Shown here one piece after another: positions 21,558-28,666 of a DNA stretch of 28,666 nt. Every line of letters starts with the position of its first letter. Position 1 is the first letter of the stretch. The stretch comes from DASVVT01 sp036386415. GTDB taxonomy: Bacteria; Acidobacteriota; Blastocatellia; Pyrinomonadales; Pyrinomonadaceae. The stretch spans positions 1-28,666 of the forward strand of contig DASVVT010000082.1 in assembly GCA_036386415.1 (NCBI GenBank). Direction: 5' to 3'. The position numbers and the translations under genes were made by a program. The notes below the pieces were generated by a model. It worked only from the letters and a program-made list of their open reading frames with translations. It searched no databases and was not told where the DNA came from.

Positions 21558-21737
21558 TCACGACTGTTTGTCTTGATAGCTCGCCGCCCCCGGCTCTGTG
21601 TCCGTCAAATTAGATTGATCCCGCGCCTGCTTCGGCGCGTTGGCGGTTTGTTGACGGTCATTCTCTGAGTCCCTCATCGCCTTGTTCTTCTTATCCTTGT
21701 TGCGTCCATCCTTTTTCTGCCGCTTCTTTTCTGACAT
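21558..21737 (-). CDS. Small basic hypothetical protein (59 residues)
   Basis: A short gene with a very strong ribosome site (GGGAGGAGAT, ending just before the ATG at 21737). The product starts MSEKKRQKKDGRNKDKKNKA and continues as a hydrophilic Lys, Gln, Asp and Asn-rich chain ending SYQDKQS. It has no hydrophobic core and is likely disordered. It lies between the SDR gene and the DUF2939-like gene on the same strand. Stress-type SDR genes often travel with small hydrophilic proteins, so a desiccation or stress role is possible, but this is inference only. Confidence 0.65.
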   Translation of the reverse strand: MSEKKRQKKDGRNKDKKNKAMRDSENDRQQTANAPKQARDQSNLTDTEPGAASYQDKQS

Positions 21738-21805
21738 GATCTCCTCCCAATCCTTCTATGATCCCCTTCGATCTTCAACCCGAAGTCATCGGGTTGACAA
21801 AGCTC

Positions 21806-22780
21806 TCACCCGGCGGTCGTCTCTCCGCCGAGCAGTGTGAGCACCTCGCCTGTGATGTAGCTGGAATCTGCCTCCGAGGCGAAGAAGACGAAGGCGGGCG
21901 CAATCTCTTCAGGCTGCGCAGGCCGCTTGATAGGCGTATCGGCTCCGAACTCCGCGACCTCTTCGGCTGGCTTGTCCGCAGGGTTAAGCGGCGTCCAGAC
22001 CGGGCCAGGCGAAACACAGTTGACGCGTATCTGTTTCTCGACCAGATTCTGCGCCAGCGATTTGGTGAAGGCGTGAATCGCCCCCTTTGTCGCAGAGTAG
22101 TCCAGCAATTCCTTGCTCCCCTCAAGTCCTGTGATCGAACCCGTGTTGACGATGGCGCTCCCCTTTTTCAAGTGCGGCAGCGCCGCCTTCACCATGTAGA
22201 AGTAGCCGTAGATGTTGGTCTTGAAGGTGCGATCCCACTGTTCTATGGAGACGTCCTCAAGCTTTTTCTGGTGCTGCTGGAAGGCCGCGTTATTGACGAG
22301 GATGTCCAGCTTACCGAACTCGCGCACCGTCCGCTCGACGGCACGTTGGCAGAACAAAGGGTCTCTCACGTCACCCGGAATCAGCAGGCACTCGCGCCCT
22401 TCGGCTTCGACGGCGCGCGCGGTCTCTTCGGCGTCCCCTTGCTCTTGCTCCAGATAGATGATCGCCACGTGAGCGCCCTCGCGCGCATAGAGCACAGCGA
22501 CCGCGCGACCGATGCCGGAATCGCCGCCCGTGATGAGCGCGACCTTGCCTTGAAGCTTACCCGCACCCTTGTAGAGCTTCGCCTGGTAACGTGGCTGCGG
22601 ATCGAGCTTCGATTCAAGGCCCGGCTTCTCCTGATGCTGCTCGGGGAAAGGCGACTTCGGCTCTTCCTGCACGCGCGCCCTGCTCGCTTTCTTTGTCGCA
22701 GTCTTCTTCTGCTGCGACTTCTTCGACGCTGACTTTCCGGCCTTCTTGCTCGCGCCCTTTCGATTACTGGTCTTAGCCAT
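21806..22780 (-). CDS. SDR oxidoreductase, general-stress type, with Lys-rich N-tail
   Basis: A 324-residue short-chain dehydrogenase/reductase. Residues 1-36 are a histone-H1-like basic tail (NRKGASKKAGKSASKKSQQK, then KTATKKASRAR). Residues 42-70 match the N-terminal extension of the YdaD/GSP39 (YhdF/YghA) group. The NAD(P) motif is TGGDSGIG (84-91), then NNAA (163-166), and the catalytic Ser215, Tyr228 and Lys232 in YSATKGA. The C-terminal ITGEVLTLLGGE is also typical. Such enzymes are induced by general stress and reduce aldehydes or ketones; the substrate is unknown. GGGGAGGA before the ATG at 22780 supports the start. The basic tail is unusual and may bind nucleic acid. Confidence 0.92.
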   Translation of the reverse strand: MAKTSNRKGASKKAGKSASKKSQQKKTATKKASRARVQEEPKSPFPEQHQEKPGLESKLDPQPRYQAKLYKGAGKLQGKVALITGGDSGIGRAVAVLYAREGAHVAIIYLEQEQGDAEETARAVEAEGRECLLIPGDVRDPLFCQRAVERTVREFGKLDILVNNAAFQQHQKKLEDVSIEQWDRTFKTNIYGYFYMVKAALPHLKKGSAIVNTGSITGLEGSKELLDYSATKGAIHAFTKSLAQNLVEKQIRVNCVSPGPVWTPLNPADKPAEEVAEFGADTPIKRPAQPEEIAPAFVFFASEADSSYITGEVLTLLGGETTAG

Positions 22781-22880
22781 TTTCCTCCCCTTGTTCGTCT
22801 CAGTCTAACACTCTAGATTTAGGATTTATGCCACGAAGCCGTCACAAGATGGTCAACCCGCAGCCAAAGACTTGATGGCG

Positions 22881-23028
22881 AGTAGTGTCCCGAGTTTCAG
22901 CTTTCTCTGTGTAATCTCCGTGTTCTCTCGGGTCTGCGGTGATGAGTGTCTTTGGGAGTTGATTCACCACCGCAGACCCGAGAGAGCACAGAGGATGCAC
23001 AGAGTACAAATCACATGAGGACACTACT
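22881..23028. mobile_element. MITE-like element, copy 1 (148 bp)
   Basis: Ten-base terminal inverted repeats AGTAGTGTCC (22881-22890) and GGACACTACT (23019-23028) enclose a long imperfect hairpin. The central stem has TCTCGGGTCTGCGGTG at 22926-22941 and its complement at 22969-22984. The flanks TTGATGGCG and TTGATAGCG form a near-identical direct repeat, consistent with a target-site duplication. The loop resembles that of the element at 27587-27731. It carries no gene, so any movement would need an enzyme from elsewhere. Confidence 0.7.
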
Positions 23029-23085
23029 TGATAGCGACTTCCCGGACGTGCGAATAGAAAAGAAGAGTTCGTCTCTGTCAGGGGC

Positions 23086-23727
23086 TCAGGGAATCGAATG
23101 CCGCGCGTGACGCGTCATGTTTCTGGCGCGCTTAACATCTCGCGCGCTCCACTCGCGTGCGAGGCGCTCAAGCTCTGAGCCGTCCGAACAGGGATCGACC
23201 AGGCAGAGCCAGAGCGGTGTGGGCAGCCAGGCCCATGCTTTGCCGTAGACCTCTTCGTTCAACCGTTCGACGCGATGCTCGACGCGCGCCTGTATTGAGA
23301 GGGGCGGCAAATCTTCCCAACTCTCATAGCAGGCGTGCTGGATGCAGGGAGCGGGCTTGGCGCGACGATGTACGAGGCAGCCAACACCGGGCTCGAACAG
23401 GGGGCAGGAGTAGGTCTGCGCGAAAGTCTCCCCGGAGGGGCGTAAGTTGTAACGATTGACAGCCTCTCTGGCTCTCTGGTAGACGGCGCGGCGTCCTGCC
23501 TCTGTGAGTCTCGGCGTGCGCCTCAGTGTCTCGCGCATGGCGACCGCTTCGAGCCGTGTGATATGCACGTTGACGAAATGTGCGTCCGTGCAGCAGAGCC
23601 CTTTGGTCGGACACGTGCGGCAATCCTCTGCCCTGTGTTCGTAATTGATCTTGATAAGGCTCTGGTAGGAGGCTTTGACGCGCTGCAAATGCGCGAGCGC
23701 CTCCCCTTCAGCTACTCGTCTGCTCAT
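23086..23727 (-). CDS. YkgJ-like cysteine-cluster protein
   Basis: A 213-residue protein with the YkgJ (zinc- or iron-chelating, CxxCxxCC-type) cysteine cluster: DCRTCPTKGLCC near residues 35-46, then YSCPLFEPGVGCLVHRRAKP and PCIQHACYESW. The spacing of cysteines suggests a metal or Fe-S site. Function of the family is not settled. The ATG at 23727 overlaps the tlyA stop by four bases (ATGA), so the two are translationally coupled. The C-terminus is basic (RNMTRHARHSIP). The MITE-like element lies about 60 bases downstream. Confidence 0.8.
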   Translation of the reverse strand: MSRRVAEGEALAHLQRVKASYQSLIKINYEHRAEDCRTCPTKGLCCTDAHFVNVHITRLEAVAMRETLRRTPRLTEAGRRAVYQRAREAVNRYNLRPSGETFAQTYSCPLFEPGVGCLVHRRAKPAPCIQHACYESWEDLPPLSIQARVEHRVERLNEEVYGKAWAWLPTPLWLCLVDPCSDGSELERLAREWSARDVKRARNMTRHARHSIP

Positions 23728-24473
23728 GGCTTCACACGTTCATAGAGCGCGAGGAACTCCGTGTTGCCGTCCGCGCCACGCAGCGGCGACTCGATTGTGC
23801 CCCGCACGCGTAGACCAACGTCGTGCGCCGCCCCGTTTACTTCTTCGATCACGCGCGCATGCTTCAAAGGGTCTTGGACGATGCCGCCTCTGCCCACCTC
23901 GCCCCGCCCCACCTCAAACTGCGGCTTGATGAGCGTAATCATGCGCCCCTCTTCAGTCAACAGGGGAACGACCGCCGGCAGCACCTTCGTGGCCGAGATG
24001 AATGACACGTCCATCACGGCGAGATCGAACTCTTGTGAGAAATCCTCCGGCTTCAGGTGGCGCGCGTTGACGCCTTCCCTCACTTCGACTCTCGGATCAT
24101 TGCGCAGACGCCAGTCGAGCTGATTGTGCCCCACGTCTACGGCCACCACGCGCCGCGCGCCGTGCTGCAACAGGCAATCTGTGAAGCCCCCTGTCGAAGC
24201 GCCCACGTCCAGACAGAGCAGCCCCGCGACATCTATCCCGAATTCACGCAGCGCCGCTTCCAGTTTCACGCCGCCTCGCCCGACATAGCGCGATGCGGGG
24301 TCGTCAGCGCCCCGGACGCGTATTTCCGCATCGGCCACGAACATCTCCGAAGGCTTCTCCACGCGCTGCTCATTGACCAAAACCGCGCCCGCCATGACGA
24401 GCGCCTGCGCACGCGCGCGCGAAGGCGCGAAACCTTTTTCGACCAGCAGTTTGTCGATGCGCTCACGTTTCAT
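23724..24473 (-). CDS. tlyA: TlyA family rRNA 2'-O-methyltransferase
   Basis: A 249-residue TlyA/hemolysin-A family protein. It has an N-terminal S4 RNA-binding domain (about 4-60, RIDKLLVEKGFAPSRARAQA) and a Rossmann FtsJ-like methyltransferase domain. The SAM site LDVGASTGGFTDCLL is at about 88-102, and the K-D-K-E catalytic tetrad is present (Lys near 70 in GGVKLE, Asp near 155 in VMDVSF, Lys near 183 in LIKPQFE, Glu near 239 in NTEFL). Family members methylate the ribose of 16S C1409 and/or 23S C1920, which affects capreomycin sensitivity. The ATG at 24473 is preceded by a GTG that could also be used. Neither has a ribosome site. Confidence 0.94.
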   Translation of the reverse strand: MKRERIDKLLVEKGFAPSRARAQALVMAGAVLVNEQRVEKPSEMFVADAEIRVRGADDPASRYVGRGGVKLEAALREFGIDVAGLLCLDVGASTGGFTDCLLQHGARRVVAVDVGHNQLDWRLRNDPRVEVREGVNARHLKPEDFSQEFDLAVMDVSFISATKVLPAVVPLLTEEGRMITLIKPQFEVGRGEVGRGGIVQDPLKHARVIEEVNGAAHDVGLRVRGTIESPLRGADGNTEFLALYERVKP

Positions 24474-24485
24474 CACAAAAAAGAT

Positions 24486-24562
24486 GTCCGTAGTCCGTTG
24501 TCAGTTGTAGACGATTGGCTCGCCCTACACAAACAACTGACAACGGACTACGGACAACGGAC
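24486..24562. repeat. Mirrored heptamer array, unit GTCCGTA
   Basis: GTCCGTA, GTCCGTT, GTCAGTT (24486-24506) face AACTGAC, AACGGAC, TACGGAC, AACGGAC (24535-24562) across a 28-base loop. The first three mirrored units match their partners, including the variant GTCAGTT with AACTGAC. It lies between the start of tlyA and the end of the next gene upstream. Confidence 0.94.
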
Positions 24563-24584
24563 TAATCTTTACTTTTGACTTGAG

Positions 24585-25334
24585 TTAAGGGCGCGGGCCT
24601 TCGAAGATTTCGCGTATGCGATTCAACTCCCGGTTGGCGCGCTCGACTGTTCGCGGAATATCCTCTGTGTCATCATCGACGGCTGGACGACGCCGTGGCA
24701 ACTTCTGTTTTTTGGGGCCGTCATCATTATCGCGCAAGCCCTGTGGCTTCTTGCGCTCAGGTGCAGGAGGCTTCTCGGATTGCTTCTCGTCCTCTCCCTT
24801 TTTATCTGGCTTAATTGAGCGTTCCGGCTTCTGCTTGTCCGAAGCTTCAGGGGCGGCCTCTGTCTCCGTCTCTTCACCCGTCATAGGATCACCTTCGGGC
24901 ACGGAGAGCGCCGTCGGGCCGGTCGGCTTCTGCTCTGTATCGGCCACCGTCTGTACGGCGGGCAACTGCGGCTGGGTCGTCTCCGGGGCGGGCTTCTGCT
25001 TGAACTGCGTATCGACCGTCGAAGACGATTGCGCCGTGACCGGCGCGGCAGCGGTCTTCTGACGACCCTGGTAGAGCCCTATCGCGAGGCCGCTGGCGAG
25101 GCCGACGCTGACGGCGGCGATGATGATGAGCGCGAGTATAGGCATACGCCGCGTCACAGGCCGCGACGGATATTCTTCGGCGCGCACGCGCTCGGCAGTC
25201 TCTCTGGCCTCTTCCGTCAAGGGAACGACGGGGCGCGCCGCCAGCAGCGTCTCCTCGGCGTCGAAGTGCGGCGTCTCAAGCCCTTCTTCCGGCTCGTGCC
25301 CGGTCGGGATGATAATTCTATTCTTATCTTTCAT
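24585..25334 (-). CDS. Membrane-anchored protein with low-complexity charged tail
   Basis: A 249-residue protein of unknown family. Residues 1-63 are hydrophilic and acidic. One membrane segment is at about 65-88 (ILALIIIAAVSVGLASGLAI). The outer 160 residues are Pro, Glu, Lys and Gln-rich with no obvious fold (TQPQLPAVQTVADTEQKPTG, EDEKQSEKPPAPERKKPQGL). The end (RTVERANRELNRIREIFEGP) may form a short helix. The architecture suggests a bitopic scaffold or cell-envelope protein with a disordered periplasmic tail. Nothing allows a functional name. The start ATG at 25334 has no strong ribosome site. Confidence 0.65.
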   Translation of the reverse strand: MKDKNRIIIPTGHEPEEGLETPHFDAEETLLAARPVVPLTEEARETAERVRAEEYPSRPVTRRMPILALIIIAAVSVGLASGLAIGLYQGRQKTAAAPVTAQSSSTVDTQFKQKPAPETTQPQLPAVQTVADTEQKPTGPTALSVPEGDPMTGEETETEAAPEASDKQKPERSIKPDKKGEDEKQSEKPPAPERKKPQGLRDNDDGPKKQKLPRRRPAVDDDTEDIPRTVERANRELNRIREIFEGPRP

Positions 25335-25610
25335 CTTATCTCTCTGCGATTGCGCTCAAAAGGAGGCCGCCGCCCAGGATTGTTGCAAATTGATTATCAA
25401 TAACTGCTACAAAATTAAGGCCACATGCGTGGCCGGTTGCAAAACAAAGCTGTCAGCTCTCGAAACACCGCCTGCCCACAGCAAATCTTTGATGCCGACA
25501 CAGGCCGGAAGGTACGCTGCACGGCAAGAAGAAATGGGGCCATGATGACTTAAAAGAGAGCGGCTCCTGTTTTCAATTCACCCTTCATCCCGCAAGCCCA
25601 TCATCTGCAT
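25335..25610. promoter_or_regulatory. Intergenic region with two palindromes upstream of the membrane-anchored gene
   Basis: About 275 bases with no clear gene. ATTGATTATCAAT (25389-25401) is a perfect odd-centred palindrome, and GGCCAC-atgc-GTGGCC (25419-25434) is a small hairpin. Both lie 55-100 bases upstream of the minus-strand ATG at 25334, a plausible place for operator sites. No regulator family can be assigned. Confidence 0.4.
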
Positions 25611-27530
25611 TTAACGCTTAACTTTCTGCGGCTTCGCGCGACGGTCGTCGAGGACTTCCACGCTCTCTTTGACGCGCGTATAAATGCCGTCCGTATCGAG
25701 CCCGTACTTGGCGAGGAGCAATTTCGCATCGCCGTGTGTGACGATGCGGTCGGGTATGCCCATGCGCACGACGCGCACCTTATCCTGTAGGCCGTTCTCC
25801 TCCAGCAGCTCCATCACGGCAGAGCCGAACCCTCCGGCCAGGTAAGCGTCTTCGACCGTCAAGATCAGGCGGCGTGTGCGCGCCAGCGCAAGCAGCAACC
25901 CGGCGTCGAGCGGCTTGACGAAGCGTGCGTTGACGACCGTCGTCTCAATTCCCTCACTGGCTAACTGCGTGGCCGCCTGCAAAGAGGGATAAACCATCGA
26001 GCCGTAGGCGATGATCGCCACGTCGCCGCCGTCGCGCAAGAGCTCGGCGCGGCCTACCTCTAAAAGCTGAGGCTCACGATCAAGTGGGACGCCGACGCCG
26101 TTGCCGCGCGGGAAACGCAGGGCGGCAGGCCCCGCGTGTTCGATGGCCGTCAGGAGCATGTCGCGCATCTCTGCCTCGTCCTTCGGAGCCATCAGGATCA
26201 TGTTCGGCATAGCCCTCAAGTAGGCTATGTCGAGCAGCCCGTGATGGGTCGGCCCGTCTGCTCCGACGATGCCTGCGCGGTCGAGGACGAACGTGACGTT
26301 CAGGTTTTGCAAGCAGATGTCGTGCATGACCTGATCGAAGGCGCGTTGCAGAAAGGTCGAATAGATGGCCGCCACGGGCTTCAATCCCTCGCACGCCATG
26401 CCGCCTGAGAACGTGACGGCGTGCTGCTCCGCGATGCCCACGTCGAAAGCCCTGTCTGGAAATTTTTCGAGCACCTTGTCGATGCCCGTGCCGTCCGGCA
26501 TCGCCGCCGTGAGCGCCACTATCTTCTCGTCCTTCGCCATCAGCTCGCACATCGTCTGGCCGAAGACAGCCGTGTAGGCGGGCGCGGCGGCCTTGGACTT
26601 GACGGGCGCTCCGGTCGCAAGATCGAACGGCCCCGTCGCATGCCAAGCATAGTAGTTCTTCTCTTTGGAGGGAAAACCTTTGCCCTTGACCGTCAGGGCA
26701 TGGACGATGACGGGGCTGTCTTTGACCTGCTTCGCCTCTTCGAGCGCACGCACCAGCGCGCGCGGATTGTGACCATCGACATAGCCTATGTACTTGAACC
26801 CGAGCTCGTTGACGAGCGCGCCCGGCAAGACCGCCGCCGCCAGCGCATCCTTGACAGTCTTGGCCGCATGATGCAGGCGCTCGCCCAGGCCCGGAATCGA
26901 GAGCAGCGTTTCGCCCACCTCGTCCTTGAAGCGATGATACCCCTGCGCTTCGCGTATGCGATTGAGATAGCCGGTGAACGCGCCGACAGCAGGCGCAATC
27001 GACATCTCGTTATCGTTCAGGAGCACGATCAGCCGCGTCTTCAGGTGTCCCGCCTGGTTAATCGCCTCCATCGCCATGCCGCCCTGTAGGCTCGCATCGC
27101 CGATGACCGCGCAGATGTGATGCGACTCGTTTTTGCGGTCACGCGCAATCGCCATGCCGAGAGCCGCCGACAGCGAGGTCGAAGCGTGGCCTGCGCCGAA
27201 GGTGTCGTACTCGGACTCATCGCGCTTGAGAAACCCGCTGATCCCGCCGTACTGCTTGATGGTCGGCAACTGGTCGCGCCGCCCCGTCAGGATTTTGTGG
27301 GCGTAAGCCTGGTGGCCTACGTCCCAGACGACGCGGTCGTGCGGCGTATCGAAAGCGTAATGGAGCGCCACGGCCAGTTCCACCGCGCCAAGGCTTGCGC
27401 CGGTGTGACCGCCAATGCGCGCCATCGTCTCAAGTATGTACTGGCGTATCTCGTCTGCGACCTGTTGCAACTGCTCAGGACGCAGACGGCGCAGGTCTGC
27501 CGGCGAGTTGATCGTCTGTAAGATTTTCAT
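25611..27530 (-). CDS. dxs: 1-deoxy-D-xylulose-5-phosphate synthase
   Basis: A 639-residue DXS, the thiamine-diphosphate enzyme that joins pyruvate and glyceraldehyde 3-phosphate in the first step of the MEP isoprenoid pathway. Seen in order: GGHTGASLGAVEL (H42), WDVGHQAYAHKILTGR (69-84), GDASLQGGMAMEA with LNDNEMSIAP (144-180) as the ThDP/metal motif, E368 in GIAEQHAVTFSGG, DGPTHHGLLDIAYLRAMPNM and a transketolase C-terminal domain. The first motif reads GDA instead of the common GDG, a variant I recall from other DXS sequences. Length is normal. The start ATG at 27530 gives the standard N-terminus. It stands alone on the minus strand and is probably constitutive. Confidence 0.96.
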   Translation of the reverse strand: MKILQTINSPADLRRLRPEQLQQVADEIRQYILETMARIGGHTGASLGAVELAVALHYAFDTPHDRVVWDVGHQAYAHKILTGRRDQLPTIKQYGGISGFLKRDESEYDTFGAGHASTSLSAALGMAIARDRKNESHHICAVIGDASLQGGMAMEAINQAGHLKTRLIVLLNDNEMSIAPAVGAFTGYLNRIREAQGYHRFKDEVGETLLSIPGLGERLHHAAKTVKDALAAAVLPGALVNELGFKYIGYVDGHNPRALVRALEEAKQVKDSPVIVHALTVKGKGFPSKEKNYYAWHATGPFDLATGAPVKSKAAAPAYTAVFGQTMCELMAKDEKIVALTAAMPDGTGIDKVLEKFPDRAFDVGIAEQHAVTFSGGMACEGLKPVAAIYSTFLQRAFDQVMHDICLQNLNVTFVLDRAGIVGADGPTHHGLLDIAYLRAMPNMILMAPKDEAEMRDMLLTAIEHAGPAALRFPRGNGVGVPLDREPQLLEVGRAELLRDGGDVAIIAYGSMVYPSLQAATQLASEGIETTVVNARFVKPLDAGLLLALARTRRLILTVEDAYLAGGFGSAVMELLEENGLQDKVRVVRMGIPDRIVTHGDAKLLLAKYGLDTDGIYTRVKESVEVLDDRRAKPQKVKR

Positions 27531-27931
27531 CGGGAAGCTATTGTAACAAAGTAATTCGTCAATCGTGAATCGTAAATAGTAAAGAGAGTAGTGTCCTGAT
27601 TGGATTAGCGCTCTATGCCCCCTCTGCGTCCTCTGTGCCTCTGTGGTGAGTGTTGTTTAAAGTTAACTCACCACAGAGACACAGAGAACATGGAGGACGC
27701 ACAGAGAAGAACGGAAACTCTGGATACTGCTAGAAGGAGAAAGACCGTCCGCCGGTTCACGACTCACGAGCTACGAATTTTTCCAGACCAACGGCGCGCG
27801 TCGTGCGTCTTAAGGGGTTGAGGCAGAACCGAAAGAAGCCTCTTCAAACGGGCAGCGTGACCGGACTCTCCACTCGTCGCGCGCGCCAGAAACAGAAATT
27901 TTCATAGAAAGTATAGAGGGGTATTCGAAAA
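27531..27931. other. Repeat-filled intergenic region between dxs and the Spy-like gene
   Basis: No gene is seen in this 400-base gap. It holds an outer pair of imperfect arms (AATTCGTCAATCGTGAATCG at 27553-27572; complementary ACGACTCACGAGCTACGAAT near 27759-27778), with the MITE-like element nested between them. The right outer arm continues into TTTTCCAGACC, as at 18851-18860. The divergent dxs and Spy-like genes need promoters at the two ends, but I cannot place them. Confidence 0.6.
27587..27731. mobile_element. MITE-like element, copy 2 (145 bp)
   Basis: Left end AGTAGTGTCC (27587-27596) is identical to copy 1. The right end GGATACTGCT (27722-27731) matches the expected terminal repeat at eight of ten bases. 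The inner arms (about 27621-27650 and 27667-27706; CACCACAGAGACACAGAG-type) are long and imperfect. The loop GTGGTGAGTGTTGTTTAAAG is clearly related to GTGATGAGTGTCTTTGGGAG in copy 1. No clear target-site duplication. It is nested within an older inverted repeat. Confidence 0.65.
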
Positions 27932-28459
27932 ATGTCTTTGCAAAGCAGATTAAAAGGGGCCGGCCTCGCGCTCGGCCTCCTCGTCACCTTCAGCCTGCCA
28001 GCCGTGGCGCAGCAGCAGTCCGCCACCACGCAGAATGAAGACTCGCAACAGCAGACCGAGAGGATAGGCAAGAAGCGCTGGCACCGTGGCGGACACGGGA
28101 TGCGCGGCGCAATGCGTATGTTCCGTGAGCTCGATCTCTCGGAGGCGCAGAAGCAGCAGGCCAGCGCCATCGTCGAACGTTATAAAGAGAGCACCAGAGC
28201 GCAACGCGAAGAGATGCGCCAGCTTCATCAACAGAAGAGGCAGTCGGCTACCGGGGCGGTGGACACACAGACGCAGGCACGCGCAGAAGCTTTACGCACA
28301 GAGCTTCGCGAATCTCACAAGCGCATGCGAGATGAACTGCTCACGATCCTGACACCCGATCAACGCGCCAAGTTTGAGCAGCTCAAGGAAGAGCGCAAGA
28401 CGCGTCATGAAGAGTGGCGCAAGCGTCGTCAGGGCAAAACGGATAACAATATCCAGTAA
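27932..28459 (+). CDS. Spy/CpxP (LTXXQ)-like periplasmic protein
   Basis: A 175-residue exported protein. A signal peptide (residues 1-26, ending LPAVAQ) precedes a Gln-rich linker and an all-helical domain. Two LTxxQ-like motifs are present (LDLSEAQKQQASAI and LTPDQRAKFEQLKE), the mark of the Spy/CpxP/LTXXQ superfamily, whose members act as ATP-independent chaperones or metal/stress-response modulators in the periplasm. The charged helices (KESTRAQREEMRQLHQQKRQ) and the His/Arg-rich KKRWHRGGHGMRG segment fit a chaperone-type cradle or metal binding. GAGGGG lies about ten bases before the ATG at 27932. A terminator follows. Confidence 0.85.
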   Translation: MSLQSRLKGAGLALGLLVTFSLPAVAQQQSATTQNEDSQQQTERIGKKRWHRGGHGMRGAMRMFRELDLSEAQKQQASAIVERYKESTRAQREEMRQLHQQKRQSATGAVDTQTQARAEALRTELRESHKRMRDELLTILTPDQRAKFEQLKEERKTRHEEWRKRRQGKTDNNIQ

Positions 28460-28491
28460 AACCCGAACAAGAGTTCAGACACTGAAACGTG

Positions 28492-28538
28492 GAAGCGGCT
28501 TCGTCCGGAAATATTTCCTGACGACGCCGCTTCTTTAT
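28492..28538 (+). terminator. Terminator after the Spy-like gene
   Basis: The outer stem GAAGCGGC (28492-28499) pairs with GCCGCTTC (28526-28533). Inner pairs CGTC with GACG and GGAAA with TTTCC extend it. TTTATTG follows. It is the only clear stem with a T-rich tail after this gene, and could also serve the gene ending at 28579 on the other strand. Confidence 0.75.
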
Positions 28539-28578
28539 TGCTTCGCGGAGCGCCCCGCTCTCAAGACGGGTCTGCTCC

Positions 28579-28666
28579 TTAACGCCCTACGAAGTCGCGC
28601 AGGCGTCCTTCGATCTCATCGCGCACGCGGCGAAAGACGACCAGGCGCTCGCCCGTCTCGCCCACA
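28579..28666 (-). CDS. Probable C-terminus of an ArsC-like (LMW-PTPase-type) protein, partial
   Basis: The last 29 codons of a gene that enters from the window edge and ends with TAA. The readable product is VGETGERLVVFRRVRDEIEG, ending RLRDFVGR. The FRRVRDEIxxRLRxF pattern resembles the C-terminal helix of arsenate reductases of the low-molecular-weight phosphatase fold. The catalytic part is outside the window, so this is a suggestion only. Even the existence of a gene rests on codon pattern and a plausible helix. Confidence 0.4.
   Translation of the reverse strand, partial: VGETGERLVVFRRVRDEIEGRLRDFVGR

Noticed and set aside
25389..25401. Fur box at ATTGATTATCAAT
   Set aside because: It is palindromic and A/T-rich, but the arms do not match the GATAAT-type Fur unit, and no iron-related gene follows.

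Overview
The window is a bacterial chromosome segment, dense in protein genes, with no rRNA, tRNA or CRISPR array that I can see. Gene content and the many short intergenic hairpins suggest a Gram-negative soil or freshwater lineage. Acidobacteriota (Blastocatellia-like) is my best guess, from general resemblance only. The gene order in the middle is a gas-vesicle locus.

Layout. 1-462: start of a LivK-type lipoprotein (minus strand, cut by the window edge), then about 670 bases without a convincing gene. 1130-6229: a YflT-like stress protein (+) with a good terminator, a PilZ protein (-), then four plus-strand genes: PLP decarboxylase, SRPBCC protein, Dabb-fold protein and membrane-anchored PHP-domain protein. 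6283-18573: a minus-strand block that, in transcription order, reads gvpF/L-3, TlpA-like thioredoxin, gvpG, tandem ArsA/Get3-type ATPase, gvpF/L-2, gvpM/J-like, gvpF/L-1, gvpK, gvpJ-like, gvpA, a GAF-PAS-PAS histidine kinase, a receiver-STAS protein and a receiver-kinase-receiver hybrid. 18574-19130: a hairpin-rich stretch upstream of that block. 19148-28666: a zinc-ribbon miniprotein, a class V aminotransferase, a DUF2939-like membrane protein, a 59-residue basic protein, a stress-type SDR with a lysine-rich tail, a YkgJ-like protein overlapping tlyA, a membrane-anchored low-complexity protein, dxs, a Spy/CpxP-like periplasmic protein and a fragment resembling an ArsC C-terminus.

How the genes may work together. 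GvpA (shell), GvpJ/M-like (minor shell or nucleation), GvpK, GvpG and three GvpF/L paralogs make a plausible gas-vesicle assembly set. No GvpN (the usual AAA+ ATPase) or GvpC lies in the window. Instead a double-headed ArsA/Get3-type ATPase overlaps gvpG by four bases. It keeps both P-loops and a Get3-style CxxC in each half, and lacks the metalloid-binding cysteines of arsenite-pump ArsA. I infer a chaperone or targeting ATPase for the hydrophobic vesicle proteins. The three signalling genes follow gvpA on the same strand. One fuses a receiver to an RsbR-like STAS domain, suggesting a link between two-component and partner-switching control.

A second striking feature is the intergenic DNA. 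At least nine gaps carry mirrored arrays of three or four heptamers, with mostly a different heptamer at each site and conserved pairing between arms. Several supply the stop codon of the adjacent gene. Other gaps carry CGCAAAG-type inverted repeats, and two carry related MITE-like elements of about 147 bp.
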